Assembly (NCBI RefSeq): GCF_003664035.1
Contig: NZ_RCCK01000002.1
Span: 1-33,880 of the forward strand
DNA length: 33,880 nt
From: Pedobacter alluvionis
GTDB lineage: Bacteria > Bacteroidota > Bacteroidia > Sphingobacteriales > Sphingobacteriaceae
Reading direction: 5' to 3'
Position 1 is the stretch's first letter. Each line of letters begins with the position of its first letter. Below, piece by piece: positions 12,001 to 19,000 of the stretch. Under the pieces are notes generated by a model. The model saw nothing but the letters and a program-made list of their open reading frames with translations. It ran no database searches and was not told the origin of the DNA. Both the position numbers and the translations under genes were made by a program.

Positions 12001-12218
12001 TAAGAAGCTTGAGGCGCTACTGATGGTATCATAAAGTCTGACTTGTTGCGCAGCTTGTTGATATAGCGAATCAAGTTATGCTTATTTGCTCTGATCTCCT
12101 CTTTTAACCCATCATGAATGGTACCTTTCCCGGCTTCAATTTTCAACTCGTCTCCAGCTACTGAAATACTTGCGTTCAACTTCTTAAGTTCCAGAATAAT
12201 ATGACTTACACGATCCAT
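1..12218 (-). CDS. NRPS-D: at least three modules with a tandem C-C start, 3' partial
   Basis: The frame runs open from the ATG at 12218 to the left edge (4072 complete codons); I checked the frame at many motifs and saw no stop or frameshift. Residues 1-55 are a TubC-like docking domain. Module 1: LCL-like C domain (from Y73; HHIITDGWS from H205), then directly a second, divergent C-type domain (about 520-950; HHLIADR from H663), an A domain with D1152 and code DFWNIGMVHK (Thr), PCP VGGHSLKA (S1501). Module 2: C domain (from Y1557; H1690), A domain with D2203 and code DGFFLGVTFK (Ile or Val type), PCP (S2549). Module 3: C domain (from Y2605; H2737), A domain with V3252 in place of Asp235 and code VGWEITTDVK, PCP (S3598). 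A fourth C domain follows (from Y3654) with HHIISDAWS from H3787, complete to about its last helix at the edge. At least one further module must lie beyond the edge. The start is 37 bp after the dioxygenase stop. Confidence 0.96.
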   Translation of the reverse strand, partial: MDRVSHIILELKKLNASISVAGDELKIEAGKGTIHDGLKEEIRANKHNLIRYINKLRNKSDFMIPSVAPQASYPLSSSQMRLWVMSQLEDGNIACNMPGVFVLEGKLEVELLSDCFQLLINRHESLRTVFKEEGDEVRQVILDPEEFEFSFDHNDISSTENQEALIRAHIKREFIRPFDLTTGLLVRAGLIRQAADKWIFIYVLHHIITDGWSMNNIIQELTVMYNARVKKLENPLKPLRIQYKDFAVWQQAQLSGPDAFVHEEYWLKQLQKRIPLLQLPLDYPRPAIKTFNGRTIHLTLNETITNGLKEIGKEQGGTLFMALLGAINILLYRYTSQTEIIIGTPVAGREHADLEDQIGFYLNTLPLKIKFDGNSRFNDFFKEVSQVTLDAFEHQMYPFDKLIDSLDYRPDLSRNALFDVMMLLQNMNANSSADTLQDVRVYHYRNDEYVISKYDLTFYFTESGDQILTNIEYNVDLFKEETIKDLADYLQVLLEKIVQFPDYTIDQLVDLSLRKVIPSIEFNVEVSDKQAATAHQKRLWFIDQFESGYLYERSPVYHNLPLIAKLTAPINVNLVEKRIQELVRTYPLLSRMISVEKSEPYLSLVPQQAIKLQMNDFGGCADDALISRCRALIQLPFDIEAEPLIRFNLVSYNDGMLFIITAHHLIADRYSLKAIFDLIIKGNVPGAAVQFEQYANWQNGMEEKLQAASSFFWKRKLFHSPVLYLDSNQPRNHIHVYSAGHLQRELSFSAVSGIDELAALLETSPFMILLTAFHILLYRYSEAEELVIGTLYENREREDFKDIIGPLANLITLRNRISDQADFTSLLKQVEADYIASVAAADIPFEKVVLDVNPGKDMSRTALFDVLIHFEDHTGETDEFIEGNDGLGKYDFNLLIKRNEGLSLFMTYNEKYFYEPRVARLLDHYQVIIEQVIENKDCLVAELDFISKAEKDTLLCDFSHEEVDYPKDKTIVGLFEEQVANTPERVAVVFEGVHLTYRELDQRASRLGSYLHLNYEVQPDDLIALKLERGEWMVIAMIAVLKSGGAYVPIDPAYPEERISFMMDDSKCKAVIDQEMLDAFNEWNPENEKLPTIVKAAPGNLAYVIYTSGTTGIPKGTMVEHRNVVRLFKNNNPLFDFNEEDVWTLFHSYCFDFSVWEMYGALLFGGKLIVIPAMTAKDSELFLGVLKTEGVTILNQTPSAFYNLSKYEMEQNAAELRLRYIIFGGEALSADKLSGWNRKYPDVRFINMYGITETTVHVTYKELSTRDIQEGRNSIGKPIPTLSCYIMDKNRQLLPLGITGELYVGGAGVSRGYLNREELTDQRFVSDPNHPGQRLYRSGDKAKFFEDGELEYLGRIDEQVKVRGYRIELGEIENVLRNHEEIEDAVVTTKRDDQGDLQLIAYFTGPQKPDIAALKINLSSQLPEYMLPAYYVPLDYFPITSNGKIDKKNLPDPQILLQQEKTSYTAARNPIEEKLLLIWKDILGEINIDVRDNFFEVGGHSLKATRLVSQIHQVFDVKITLKDIFANPILENQALLIQKGKTNLFYTIPVAPVANDYPLSSSQMGLWILSQTEEGNAAYNIPDSYLLSGQLDIQAMDQAFQSLIERHEILRTVFSENENGEVRQVILTAAQLGLKLNVSDLRKKRAKDKIVSQLIQANFNQTFNLCSGPLIRINLYQLENDKWVFTSVMHHIISDGWSMSVLINELLFYYNAYQKNEPALIAPLRIQFKDYASWQQQQVNSDLFQAHRNYWLEMFSGTLPVLSMPADQLRPAIKTYNGAILIRQIDGEITEAFKALCLKNGSTLFTGLLAAVNVLLYKYSGQTDFITGSPLAGRNHVDLEAQIGFYVSTMALRTKFSEADDFLSLLTNVSRLALGAYDHQLYTFENLIDELEITRNLSRNMLFDVMVALQNTEGLLKSTAGGLNGLNVDRFSVSEHVNSKVDLTFNFVETRKGLQLSLEYNTDIYYKETIERLGRHFVQLLEAVILTPTQSIAGLDYLNPAEKVELISTFNAAALSPASEETIVSAFELSVDERADDIALIYGEKRLTYKALNEKANQLANYLNNNFTIKPNQLIGVKLDRGEWVVIALLAVLKSGAAYVPIDPSYPVERIDFMISDCNCITVIDEDFLHQFWQEAKEFDTQNLSRVHQPEDLAYVAYTSGSTGQPKGVLVRQESVIRLVKSPNYVNVRPDDRVLNLSSFSFDGSVFDIFSALLNGATLVLSSVDILLDTHSLTELIAEEKISVFFVTTALFNVLAESATANFSTLRCVLFGGERVSLHHVKRFRENYKSVKLVHVYGPTENTTFSTYYPITELNEAFGTVPIGAAISHSSCYILGEWNGHFQLKPIGVVGEIFVGGTGLASGYLNQQALTDAKFIDHPFEVGKKVYRTGDYGRWLPDGNIEFTGRIDDQVKVRGYRIEPGEIENALQRFEQVESATVLVSEGADAEKKIVAYFVGNGNISEQELSLWMSSRMPDYMLPDIYLQIERFPLNANGKIDKAKLPVPAMKSGVVYVAPETEIERQLANIWQELLSIEVVGLNDDFFDLGGHSLKATRLSSQIHKTFNVRLPVSVLFSHTTLKEQAHFVKSAVKTSFETISPVALQNNYPLSSGQHRLWVLSQFEEGSIAYHMPGLYLFEGKLDKKALLQAYDLLIARHEILRTTFIEFEDEIRQVIQGPEEVLSGICFHDLRKEQKPEIIVFDLIQNRVMQPFDLSLGPLVHADLYQTADQKWVFAYVMHHIISDGWSMGILIRELLQLYNSCSTGAANPLKPLNIQYKDYAGWERKQLSGHAFQLHKAYWLKKLAGDLPVLQLPTDRPRPAEKTFNGGIVNQRIDKKLTRQLKEFIQDQGATLFMGLQSVVHVLLYHYSGQEDIILGSPVAGRQHSDLENQIGFYVNTLALRTQFKGTDSLKELLANVIDVTVGAFEHQAYPFDELVNDLALTRDTGRSPLFDVLIVLQNLDLFSGEEKEAISGGLTVNHHSGAEHVISKFDLTFYFTEAGEEIQATVEYNTDLFNKETIKRLTGHLVQLLNVLVNHPETPVQQLNYLSATEKVQVLMEFNNTTKVYPVEQSLTSLFEKQVVLTPSKTALIYEESRLSYEELNERANQFANYLISHYRVQEGEVVGIKLERTDWTVVVMIGVLKAVAACLPIDITYPEERIQFMLADSQCRILIDDHELQAFISGRDSYGKNNVTLNTGPNNLTYIIYTSGSTGNPKGCMLLNNGVVNHLFSKLRLLNLNQEDTICHNSELHFVGGIWQLWAPLVVGGQVVLCNHEVLKSIEKLLLTAAEYQSRILEIIPSQLNEYLYEEKQIRFGQVKTLILTGERLNMYFVNKCYDGNPELKIINTYGQTEFSDVTCEYHIPRDFDKASVLIGSPIQNTRIYIMSPAGLLCPVGVIGEIYTGGAGIAAGYINNPELTKEKFVDDPFYPGERVYKTGDLARWLPDGQLEVFGRKDKQVKIRGFRIETWEVENALLAMEEIEEAVILFEEAKNGEKQMIAFIVAQKPLLSRTLHQHLLSLLPRYMMPGKFVQLEKMPLLDNGKTDTKKLTGYQGLLLTSGTEYLAPRNQIEEKLVDLWQHILQREKIGINDDFFELGGHSLKATRLAGQIHKEFGVKITLKELFANTVLLNQTALIQRAGKTTFLTIDSVTVQESYPLSAAQRRLWALSQFDAATVAYNMPGVYKLTGVLDTNALDQAFVSLINRHEILRTVFRENKNEEIHQFILPVNETGFAIAYHDLRSDEQNEQELIQVIQTSFVLPFDLVKGPLLRCTVFQLTDETWILTYVIHHIISDAWSMEILLNEVMSFYNAYHKSVVPVLTPLAIQYKDYAAWQNLQLSGAALNDHKTYWLQQFEGDLPVLKLIGDYPRPEVKKYNGKLISKRFGSEVLQQFKQLGQENSCTLYMSLLGLINVLLYKYTSEEDIIIGSPSAGRDHEDLEHQIGFYINTLAMRTRFKGSWNFVDLLAEIRKLTLDAYEHQVFPFDELVEELHIHRDASRNPLFDVWLVLQDSMQLNMAIAEPDDLKISHYEKIRYEISRYDLHFSFQELGEELQLSLIYNSDIYSEGRVSAMCTH
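1575..2970 (-). other. Atypical A domain 'Z2' (NRPS-D module 3), sister of Z1
   Basis: The motifs match Z1: LHFVGGIWQLW (V3252 at position 235), LEIIPSQL (Glu278), LILTGERL, NTYGQTEFSDV, giving the same VGWEITTDVK code. The catalytic Lys is in DNGKTDTKK. Much of the surrounding core is also shared with Z1 (for example NHLFSK, LVVGG/LIVGG, GSPIQNTR, PELT-EKFVD). Motif A8 is odd: it reads RIETWEVEN, with Trp where the hinge motif RIELGEIEN has Gly. Z1 keeps the normal A8. The domain otherwise looks complete, so activity is likely but not assured. Confidence 0.85.
9369..10661 (-). other. Second, divergent condensation-type domain in the tandem C-C of NRPS-D
   Basis: Between the C-terminal helix of the first C domain (near residue 520) and the Thr A domain (motif LTYREL near residue 993) lies a complete C-fold domain and no A or PCP. 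It opens AHQKRLWFIDQFE rather than YPLSSAQRRLW. Its His motif is HHLIADRYS (H663, H664, D668), so the Gly of HHxxxDG is Arg and the Trp-Ser becomes Tyr-Ser. It also has TLYENRERED where normal C domains have GTPVAGRDHxDLE, and LANLITLRNR where they have VNTLALRTR. Known roles for extra C-family domains include interface domains that recruit hydroxylases, modified-residue C domains linked to Ser/Thr dehydration, and inactive remnants. Which of these applies is not visible from the sequence. Confidence 0.85.
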
Positions 12219-12255
12219 AGTGTTTGATATTTGGCAAAAAATGATGATTAGAAAA

Positions 12256-13068
12256 CTAAATTGTGGTAACCAGATCTTCTATCGGAGAATAATCTCTTCC
12301 AGACAGAAAATCCGGTCGGGGGTTCTGTTTATTTTGAGGGAGATTGTCAATACTATTATAAGTGATCAATATCGCATCCCGATCAAAAGGGGTTAGATTA
12401 ATATTAGAGGCATGGAAAATATTACCATGAAAAAAAAGAACTGATCCCTTTTCCCCGGCGGTTGTGATAATTCCATTGGCCACAGATAGCTCACGGATCA
12501 ACTCATGATCCACCGTAAATTTGATGTCGGCATTTAATGAAGAACGGTAGTCGTTATCATTTTGCTCTGCCGCCGCAGCCAGGGCTTCTTTCTCCGCAAA
12601 TTTTACAACACCTAATTTATGAGTTTCGGGTATGAGCATTAATGCACCATTGGAGGAGTTGGTGTCTTGAAGATAAATCATCACCGATACCATATCAGGC
12701 TTGCTGATACCATCGTCGATATGCCAGTATGGAAAATCCTGATGCCATTCCCACCATTCGCCTTTTAACCCTTTCTTGGTATTTATCTTATACTGATGTA
12801 TATAAATTTTGTTATTAATCAGTTGTTCCGCGGGCATAACCAAACGATTCAGCCTGCTCAAACGCGCATAGGTATCGTTTGTGAAATGAGGTGCAAATAC
12901 AGACCTTACCGATCCATTGTCTTCCAGAATGATTCTTGGCGAATCCTTAACAATCGTATTGGGCAGTTGCTCAATTAAAATACCAACTTCTTCTTCACTC
13001 AAATAATTCTCAATCATGAGAAACCCCTTTTCATGATATTGTGAAATCTGCTGTTCATTTAATTTCAT
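12256..13068 (-). CDS. EctD/GriE-like PhyH-family Fe(II)/2-oxoglutarate dioxygenase (probable amino-acid hydroxylase)
   Basis: This 270-aa protein is full length for the family. The iron-binding HxD motif is H109-Q110-D111 within WHQDFPYWH, followed by IDDG. Ectoine hydroxylase EctD has a closely similar WHSDF-TWH-EDG block. The distal iron ligand is probably H219 (IFHASN), and R230 (TPFDR), eleven residues later, fits the 2-oxoglutarate-binding Arg at the EctD spacing. The HxD Asp is present, so this is not a SyrB2-type halogenase, where that position is Ala or Gly. Relatives include EctD and the free-leucine hydroxylase GriE of griselimycin. The gene sits 24 bp after NRPS-C and 37 bp before NRPS-D, so a tailoring role on a residue of this peptide is very likely. 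Whether it acts on a free amino acid, a PCP-bound residue or the finished peptide cannot be read from sequence. Candidate targets are the Ile/Val, Thr, Asn or Z residues. Confidence 0.93.
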   Translation of the reverse strand: MKLNEQQISQYHEKGFLMIENYLSEEEVGILIEQLPNTIVKDSPRIILEDNGSVRSVFAPHFTNDTYARLSRLNRLVMPAEQLINNKIYIHQYKINTKKGLKGEWWEWHQDFPYWHIDDGISKPDMVSVMIYLQDTNSSNGALMLIPETHKLGVVKFAEKEALAAAAEQNDNDYRSSLNADIKFTVDHELIRELSVANGIITTAGEKGSVLFFHGNIFHASNINLTPFDRDAILITYNSIDNLPQNKQNPRPDFLSGRDYSPIEDLVTTI

Positions 13069-13092
13069 GTGATATCGCTTATTTCGTTCAGG

Positions 13093-16000
13093 TTAAAAAA
13101 TCATTTCCTCTTTGTCTGTATCAGGGCTTACCTCAACCACCTCATTTTTCAACCATAATATGGTATTCAGGCCTTCGGCAATCGACTTTATATTCGGTTC
13201 AGTAAATATTTCCCGGATCCTGATCTCGATTCCGAATTCCCTCTTTATGCGCGAGATTAAACGTGTAGCCTTGAGGCTATGCCCGCCCAGCTCGAAAAAG
13301 TTATCATTTACGCCAATTTTGTCTGCCTCCAGTTCCAGTAACTCGCTCCAGATCTGAACCAGCTTTTCCTCGGTCTCATTTTCTGGCGCGAGGTATTCCT
13401 GTAGCCGGCCATTTGCCGAGGCCGAGGGGTTTGGCAAATTTCTTTTATCTACTTTACCATTAACCGTTAAAGGAAGGGCATCGAGCTGCAAATAGTGATG
13501 AGGCAGCATATAGTGTGGAATGATCAATCTGATATGGCTCTTAAGATCGCTCAGATTTAGCGTTTCCATGGCCACAAAATAAGCAACCAGCTCAGGTGCT
13601 CCGGTAGCGGTTTTGAGGGTAATTACAATTGCTTCTTCTACCTGAGGGTGGCTTCTTAAAGCACTCTCTATCTCGCCCAACTCCATCCTGTAGCCATTTA
13701 TCTTTATTTGATTGTCTTTCCGCATAATGTACTCCAGCGAACCGTCGCTTAACCATTTTCCAATGTCGCCGCTCTTGTATACAAACTGTCCTTTCCGAAA
13801 AGGGTGGGTAATAAAACGCTCGGAGGTCAGCTCAGGGTTGCCAAAATATCCTTTTGCCAGGTTCCATCCACCAATATAAATTTCACCTTCTACACCAATT
13901 GGAACGGGTTGCATCTGTTGATCCAATACATAGATATCGGTATTATAAACCGGCTTTCCAATGCCTGATTTTTCAGGAATATCTCCATCAGCATACCGGT
14001 AAGAAAGTCCTGTAACTACGTGCGTTTCGGAAGGGCCATACAAATTAAACAGACGAACTGAAGGATTTACTTTGAGGAAGTTTAGCAAGCCTCCGCTAAC
14101 ATACAACTGCTCCCCTGTAGAAATAACCTCCTCAATCGAATGACCGTGAAACTCCTCTATGGGAATTTCGCTAAACATAGCTTTCAATGCTGCATAAGGC
14201 ATCGAAAGCGTGTTGATTTGTTGATTTAAAATATAATCCTTTAAACTCCAAAGGTCCTGTCTCAGGTTCTCGTTTATAATATGAACCTCTCCTCCTGTGG
14301 CTAAAGCATAATAAATATCGTGCAGGGAAGAATCAAAGCTAAAAGAAGAGAACTGAAGATGTTTTGTTTTTTTATTAAAGCCAGCACCTTCAATATCCCA
14401 TAAAATCAGGTTGTACAACATCCGGTGAGTTTGTTCTACGCCTTTTGGCAGACCGGTAGATCCAGAAGTGTAAATGATAAATGAAGAATCATCCCAACCG
14501 ATCTCCACTTCCGGATTTGACAGATCTATATCCGAAGGCACTGCCATAATATCTACCACACTTACATCCGGTAACCATAAGGCGAGCTCAACAGCCTGAC
14601 TTCCTTCGCTCAGAACGATTGCGGAATTGCTTTCCTCGATCATAAATTTCTTGCGTGCCTCTGGCAGCGAAGCGTCTATTGGCACGTAAATACAACCCAG
14701 TTTCATGATACTGATCATGCTAACTGCCGACCATGCCGAGCGTTCGAGCAATACACTTATGCAAGTACCTTTCTGAACTACTGATCCGCCGGAAATGTAC
14801 CTGGCGAGCTGATTGGACAGCTCGTTCAATTCACGGTAGGTATAGGAAACCTGCTCAAATACCATCGCACAACTATCGGGTGTAGCCACTGCCTGCGACT
14901 CGAATAAACTGATTACCGTTTGCTCCCCTGCATAGGTTACTGTAGTTTGATTAAAAGCAGACAATAAGGTCTCTTTCTCTAAAAGGCTAAGGTATTCCAA
15001 CCGCGAAACGGCAGTTTGAGGCGCAGCAATAATTGCGCTGGTTAGCTGCTTAAAATGACTAATCAGCCTTACTGCACTTTCTTTATTAAAAACATCGCTG
15101 TTGTATTCCAGTTCTATTTGTAAATCTCCATCTCCATTCTCTGAAAAATTAAACAACAAATCAAATTTGCTGGTATGATGGTCAATTTCTTTATACATGC
15201 TAACAGATAGATCTGAAGTTCTGTTCTGCAACCTGTAATCAGTTTCATTGTTCTGCAAAACAATCATAACTTCAAAAAGCGGATTATGGCTCAAATCCCT
15301 TGGCAGATTTAAATCCTCTACCAGTGCGTCAAAAGGATATAACTGATGATCGTAAGCAGCTAAAGCAACTTTTTTCACTTCTTTTAAAATGGTCTCAAAA
15401 CTATCTCCGTCTGATAAGCGCGTACGCAGGGCAAGTGTATTTACAAATAAGCCGATCTGATTTTCCAGATCGGGATGATCGCGCCCAGCAACAGGTGTGC
15501 CCACGATCATATCTTCCTGACCAGTGTATCTGTATAACAAGATGTTTACCGCAGAAAGTAGTCCCATAAACAACGTTGTTCCGCTTTTATGTACCAGTTC
15601 TTTTAATTTCCCTAAGGTTTCTGCTGTTACTTTTGCGGTTACCGTACCTCCCTGATAGCTTTTTATTGCAGGCCTTAAATGATCATAGGGTAAGGCCAGA
15701 ACAGGCAACTCTCCTGAAAACTGAGAGGTCCAGTAATTCTTTAGTTCTTTGAGATGTGGGCTGTCCAGTTTACTGTTCTGCCATTCGGCATAATCTTTAT
15801 ATTGGATATCCAATTGCGGAATCACTGGCGTATCACCTCTTAGTAAAGCATTATAAATTTCTACGGTTTCATTAAAGAGGATGTTCATAGACCATCCATC
15901 ACTGATGATATGATGGATGGTATAGACGAAAATCCATTGTTTATCCGCAACCTGGAACAAATTTACCCTGAGTAAAGGACCACTGGAAAGGTCAAATTTA

Positions 16001-19000
16001 ATCCGAACCTCATTTCTTATCCGATCATCAAGAAGATGTTTTTCCTGCTGTCTCATGTCCTCGTAAACGACTGAAAAATCAAGGGATTCGGGATTCAGTA
16101 TTACTTGTGTCAACTCTCCGTCTTTATCGGCGCTGAAAATCGTTCGAAGGCTCTCGTGTCTTTCCAACAACCTAAAAAAGGTTTGCGATAACACAGTCTG
16201 ATCGAGATGACCGTCAAACCGGTACACCGCAGGGATGTTATATGCCACATTACTTTCCTCAAACTGGCTCAGAATCCATAGCCGGTGCTGAGCAGAAGAT
16301 AAAACATAACCTATTTTTTGTACCGCAGGAAGAATCGGATCAAATGAAGTCTTCTGATAGGATTCGATTAATTTAGCCTGATCCTCTAGTATAGAAACTG
16401 TAAATAGCTCCTGTAAAGGGATAATGACATTAAATTTTTTATAAATCTGATTAGCTAGCCTGGTTGTTTTTAAACTATGCCCACCAAGATCAAAGAAATT
16501 ATCTTTTAACCCAATGGCCGTATTTGATAAAATCGAACTCCAGATCAGCGCAAGTTCCTGCTCAGTTTCTGTACCAGGTGCAAGGTAAGATGTAGAACTC
16601 GACCTGTTAAACTCTCCAGGATCCGGCAAATTTTGCCTGTCAATCTTTCCGTTAAAGGTTAACGGCATTTTGTCAAGCTGAATATAATAAGCAGGCAGCA
16701 TATAGGCCGGTAAAACGCGCTTTAACTGATCCTTAATCTCTTTGTCATCAATAACCTCTTTACTAACAAAATAAGCTACAAGTTCATGCTGCTGATGCAA
16801 ATCCATCCTTGTAATCACAACTGCCTCGCCAACACCCTTGCAAAGTCTGAGTACATATTCTATTTCCCCAAGTTCAATCCGGTACCCCCTTATTTTCACC
16901 TGATCATCTATCCTGCCAGTGAAAGCAATATTACCATCGCTTAACCACTTGCCTTTATCTCCGGTTCTGTACACTTTCTGCCCGGACTGATAAGGATCAG
17001 CAATTATCTTTTCTGCGCTGAGCTCCGGCCTGTTCAGGTAACCTACTGCCACGCCAGCTCCTCCGATATATATCTCCCCTTCTACTCCTTCGGGCACCAT
17101 CATCTGATTTTTATCGAGTATATATATCCATTCATTTTGTAATGGTTTTCCTATAGAAAGTGAGCTGCTGCTTCCGATGTCTAAAGAGCTGCTCCAGATG
17201 GTCGCTTCCGTGGGTCCGTAAACATTAATTGCTTTTACGCCCTGTAGCCTACCCAAACGTATATACTGCTGCTCAGTTAGGGCTTCTCCTCCTACTAGCA
17301 ATACCTGCAATCCCTTAAGATCTTCAAGCCCCAGTTGCGGAACTTCAAAAATTTGATTTAACCTGGAAGGGGTAACCTGTAATACATTGATTTCATTTTC
17401 AGCCAGATATTTCAATATAACAGCGGGATCAGGTTCATTTAAGAGGTGTAATTCCATTCCCCAGGCCAAACTTCCTAAAATTTCGAGAACAGAGATGTCG
17501 AAAGTATAGTTTGTTGCTGCCGCGATACGCATCCTGGCCTTGAAATCAAATACAGCATCAAAATTTCTGAAAAAAGAAGTAACATTCTGATGCGTAATCA
17601 TAACACCTTTCGGTTTTCCTGTAGAGCCTGAGGTATAAGTTACATAAGCAAGATTTTCAGGAGAACAAAGTGATGAACAATGACTGCTGTATTGATTTAT
17701 TTCAGTTAGAAACAAGTCGAGTTCCTCCTGGTCAATCAATACTTTCCAATGGCTGTCGTCTCTGATATAATCAATCCGTTCTTCTGGGTAATCCGGATCC
17801 ACCGGAACATAAGCCGCACCTGAATTCAGAATGCCCAATACAACAATTACCATCCATTCTGTACGGTTCAGCTTTATTCCAACAAGATCACCACCAGCTA
17901 CAGCATACTTGTGGATTAAATAGTTGCCGAACTTTGCCGCGCGTTCACTAACCTCGCGATAAGTGAGCCTGGTATTGCCAAAAATCAGTGCTGCGCTGTC
18001 TCCGTATAAATTAACCTGTTCCTGAAAAAGATCAGTGATGAGTGCCGCCTGAACAGGCTCACCTTTTGTGCTTACAGCAGCACCTAACAGCCGGTTTAAC
18101 TCTTCTTTTGTGAGGTAATTTAGCGTTTCGAGTGAGGCTGAGGGCTGCACCGATACGATTTTAACGATTTGCTCAAAATGATCCGCTAAACGCGAAATAC
18201 GATCTTCATGAAAAAGATCTGTACTGTATTCTATTGCCAGCTGCAGCCCCTCATTGCGCTCAACGAAATTTATTGTGAGGTCAAATTTACTTCCGGTTAC
18301 AGCGGTTAAATTGTAATTGTCTATTTTTAGAATACCGGATAACTGCTGAAACTCTTCCGCAGGAAAATCTGCATCCTGCATCAAAACAAATACATCAAAC
18401 AAGGCACTCCTACTCAAATCCCTCGGCAAATTCAGTACTTCTACCAGTTGATCAAAGGGATAAGACTGGTATTCAAAAGCCTCAAGCGTTACTTTCTGAA
18501 CATTTGCCAGCAAATCAGGAAATGAATCGGTGCCCTCAAACTGTGTTCGCAAGGCCAGTGTATTCAAGTATAATCCGAGCTGATGTTGAAGAGCCTCATT
18601 TTCCCTTCCGGCAACCGCCGTTCCCAGAATTATATCCGTTTGTCCGGTGTACCTGAACAACAATGTATTCATCACGCTCAGCAATCCCATAAATAATGTT
18701 GAACCTTGATCAAGTACAAAATTCTTAAACAAAACCATCGATTCTGCATCAATAATCTTGCTGAACATGCGACCATGATATTGCTTTACTGCCGGACGTG
18801 CTTTATCTGTAGCCAGCTGCAGAATGGGAAGTTTACCAGCAAACTGTTGCTGCCAATATATCCCGGTTTTAGCTCCTGCCTCATCCTGTGCGCTTTCATG
18901 CTGCCATACAACATAATCTTTATACTGAATAGCTAATGCCGGTAATTCAACCGGAACTCCTTTTAGGTGTGAATGGTAAAAATGCAGCAATTCTTTCATA

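Noticed and set aside
1..12218. Broken or pseudogenised region in the left third, because only short open frames close inside it
   Set aside because: One minus-strand frame stays open from 12218 to the edge, with C, A and PCP motifs in the same register throughout. It lacks a stop only because the gene continues outside the window.
12256..13068. SyrB2-like Thr halogenase, attractive because the line has two Thr modules
   Set aside because: The iron-binding motif is HQD with the carboxylate present; halogenases of this family have Ala or Gly at that position.
13093..13400. Thioesterase at the C-terminus of NRPS-C or NRPS-B
   Set aside because: Both proteins end within about 30-40 residues of their last PCP, with no GxSxG region.
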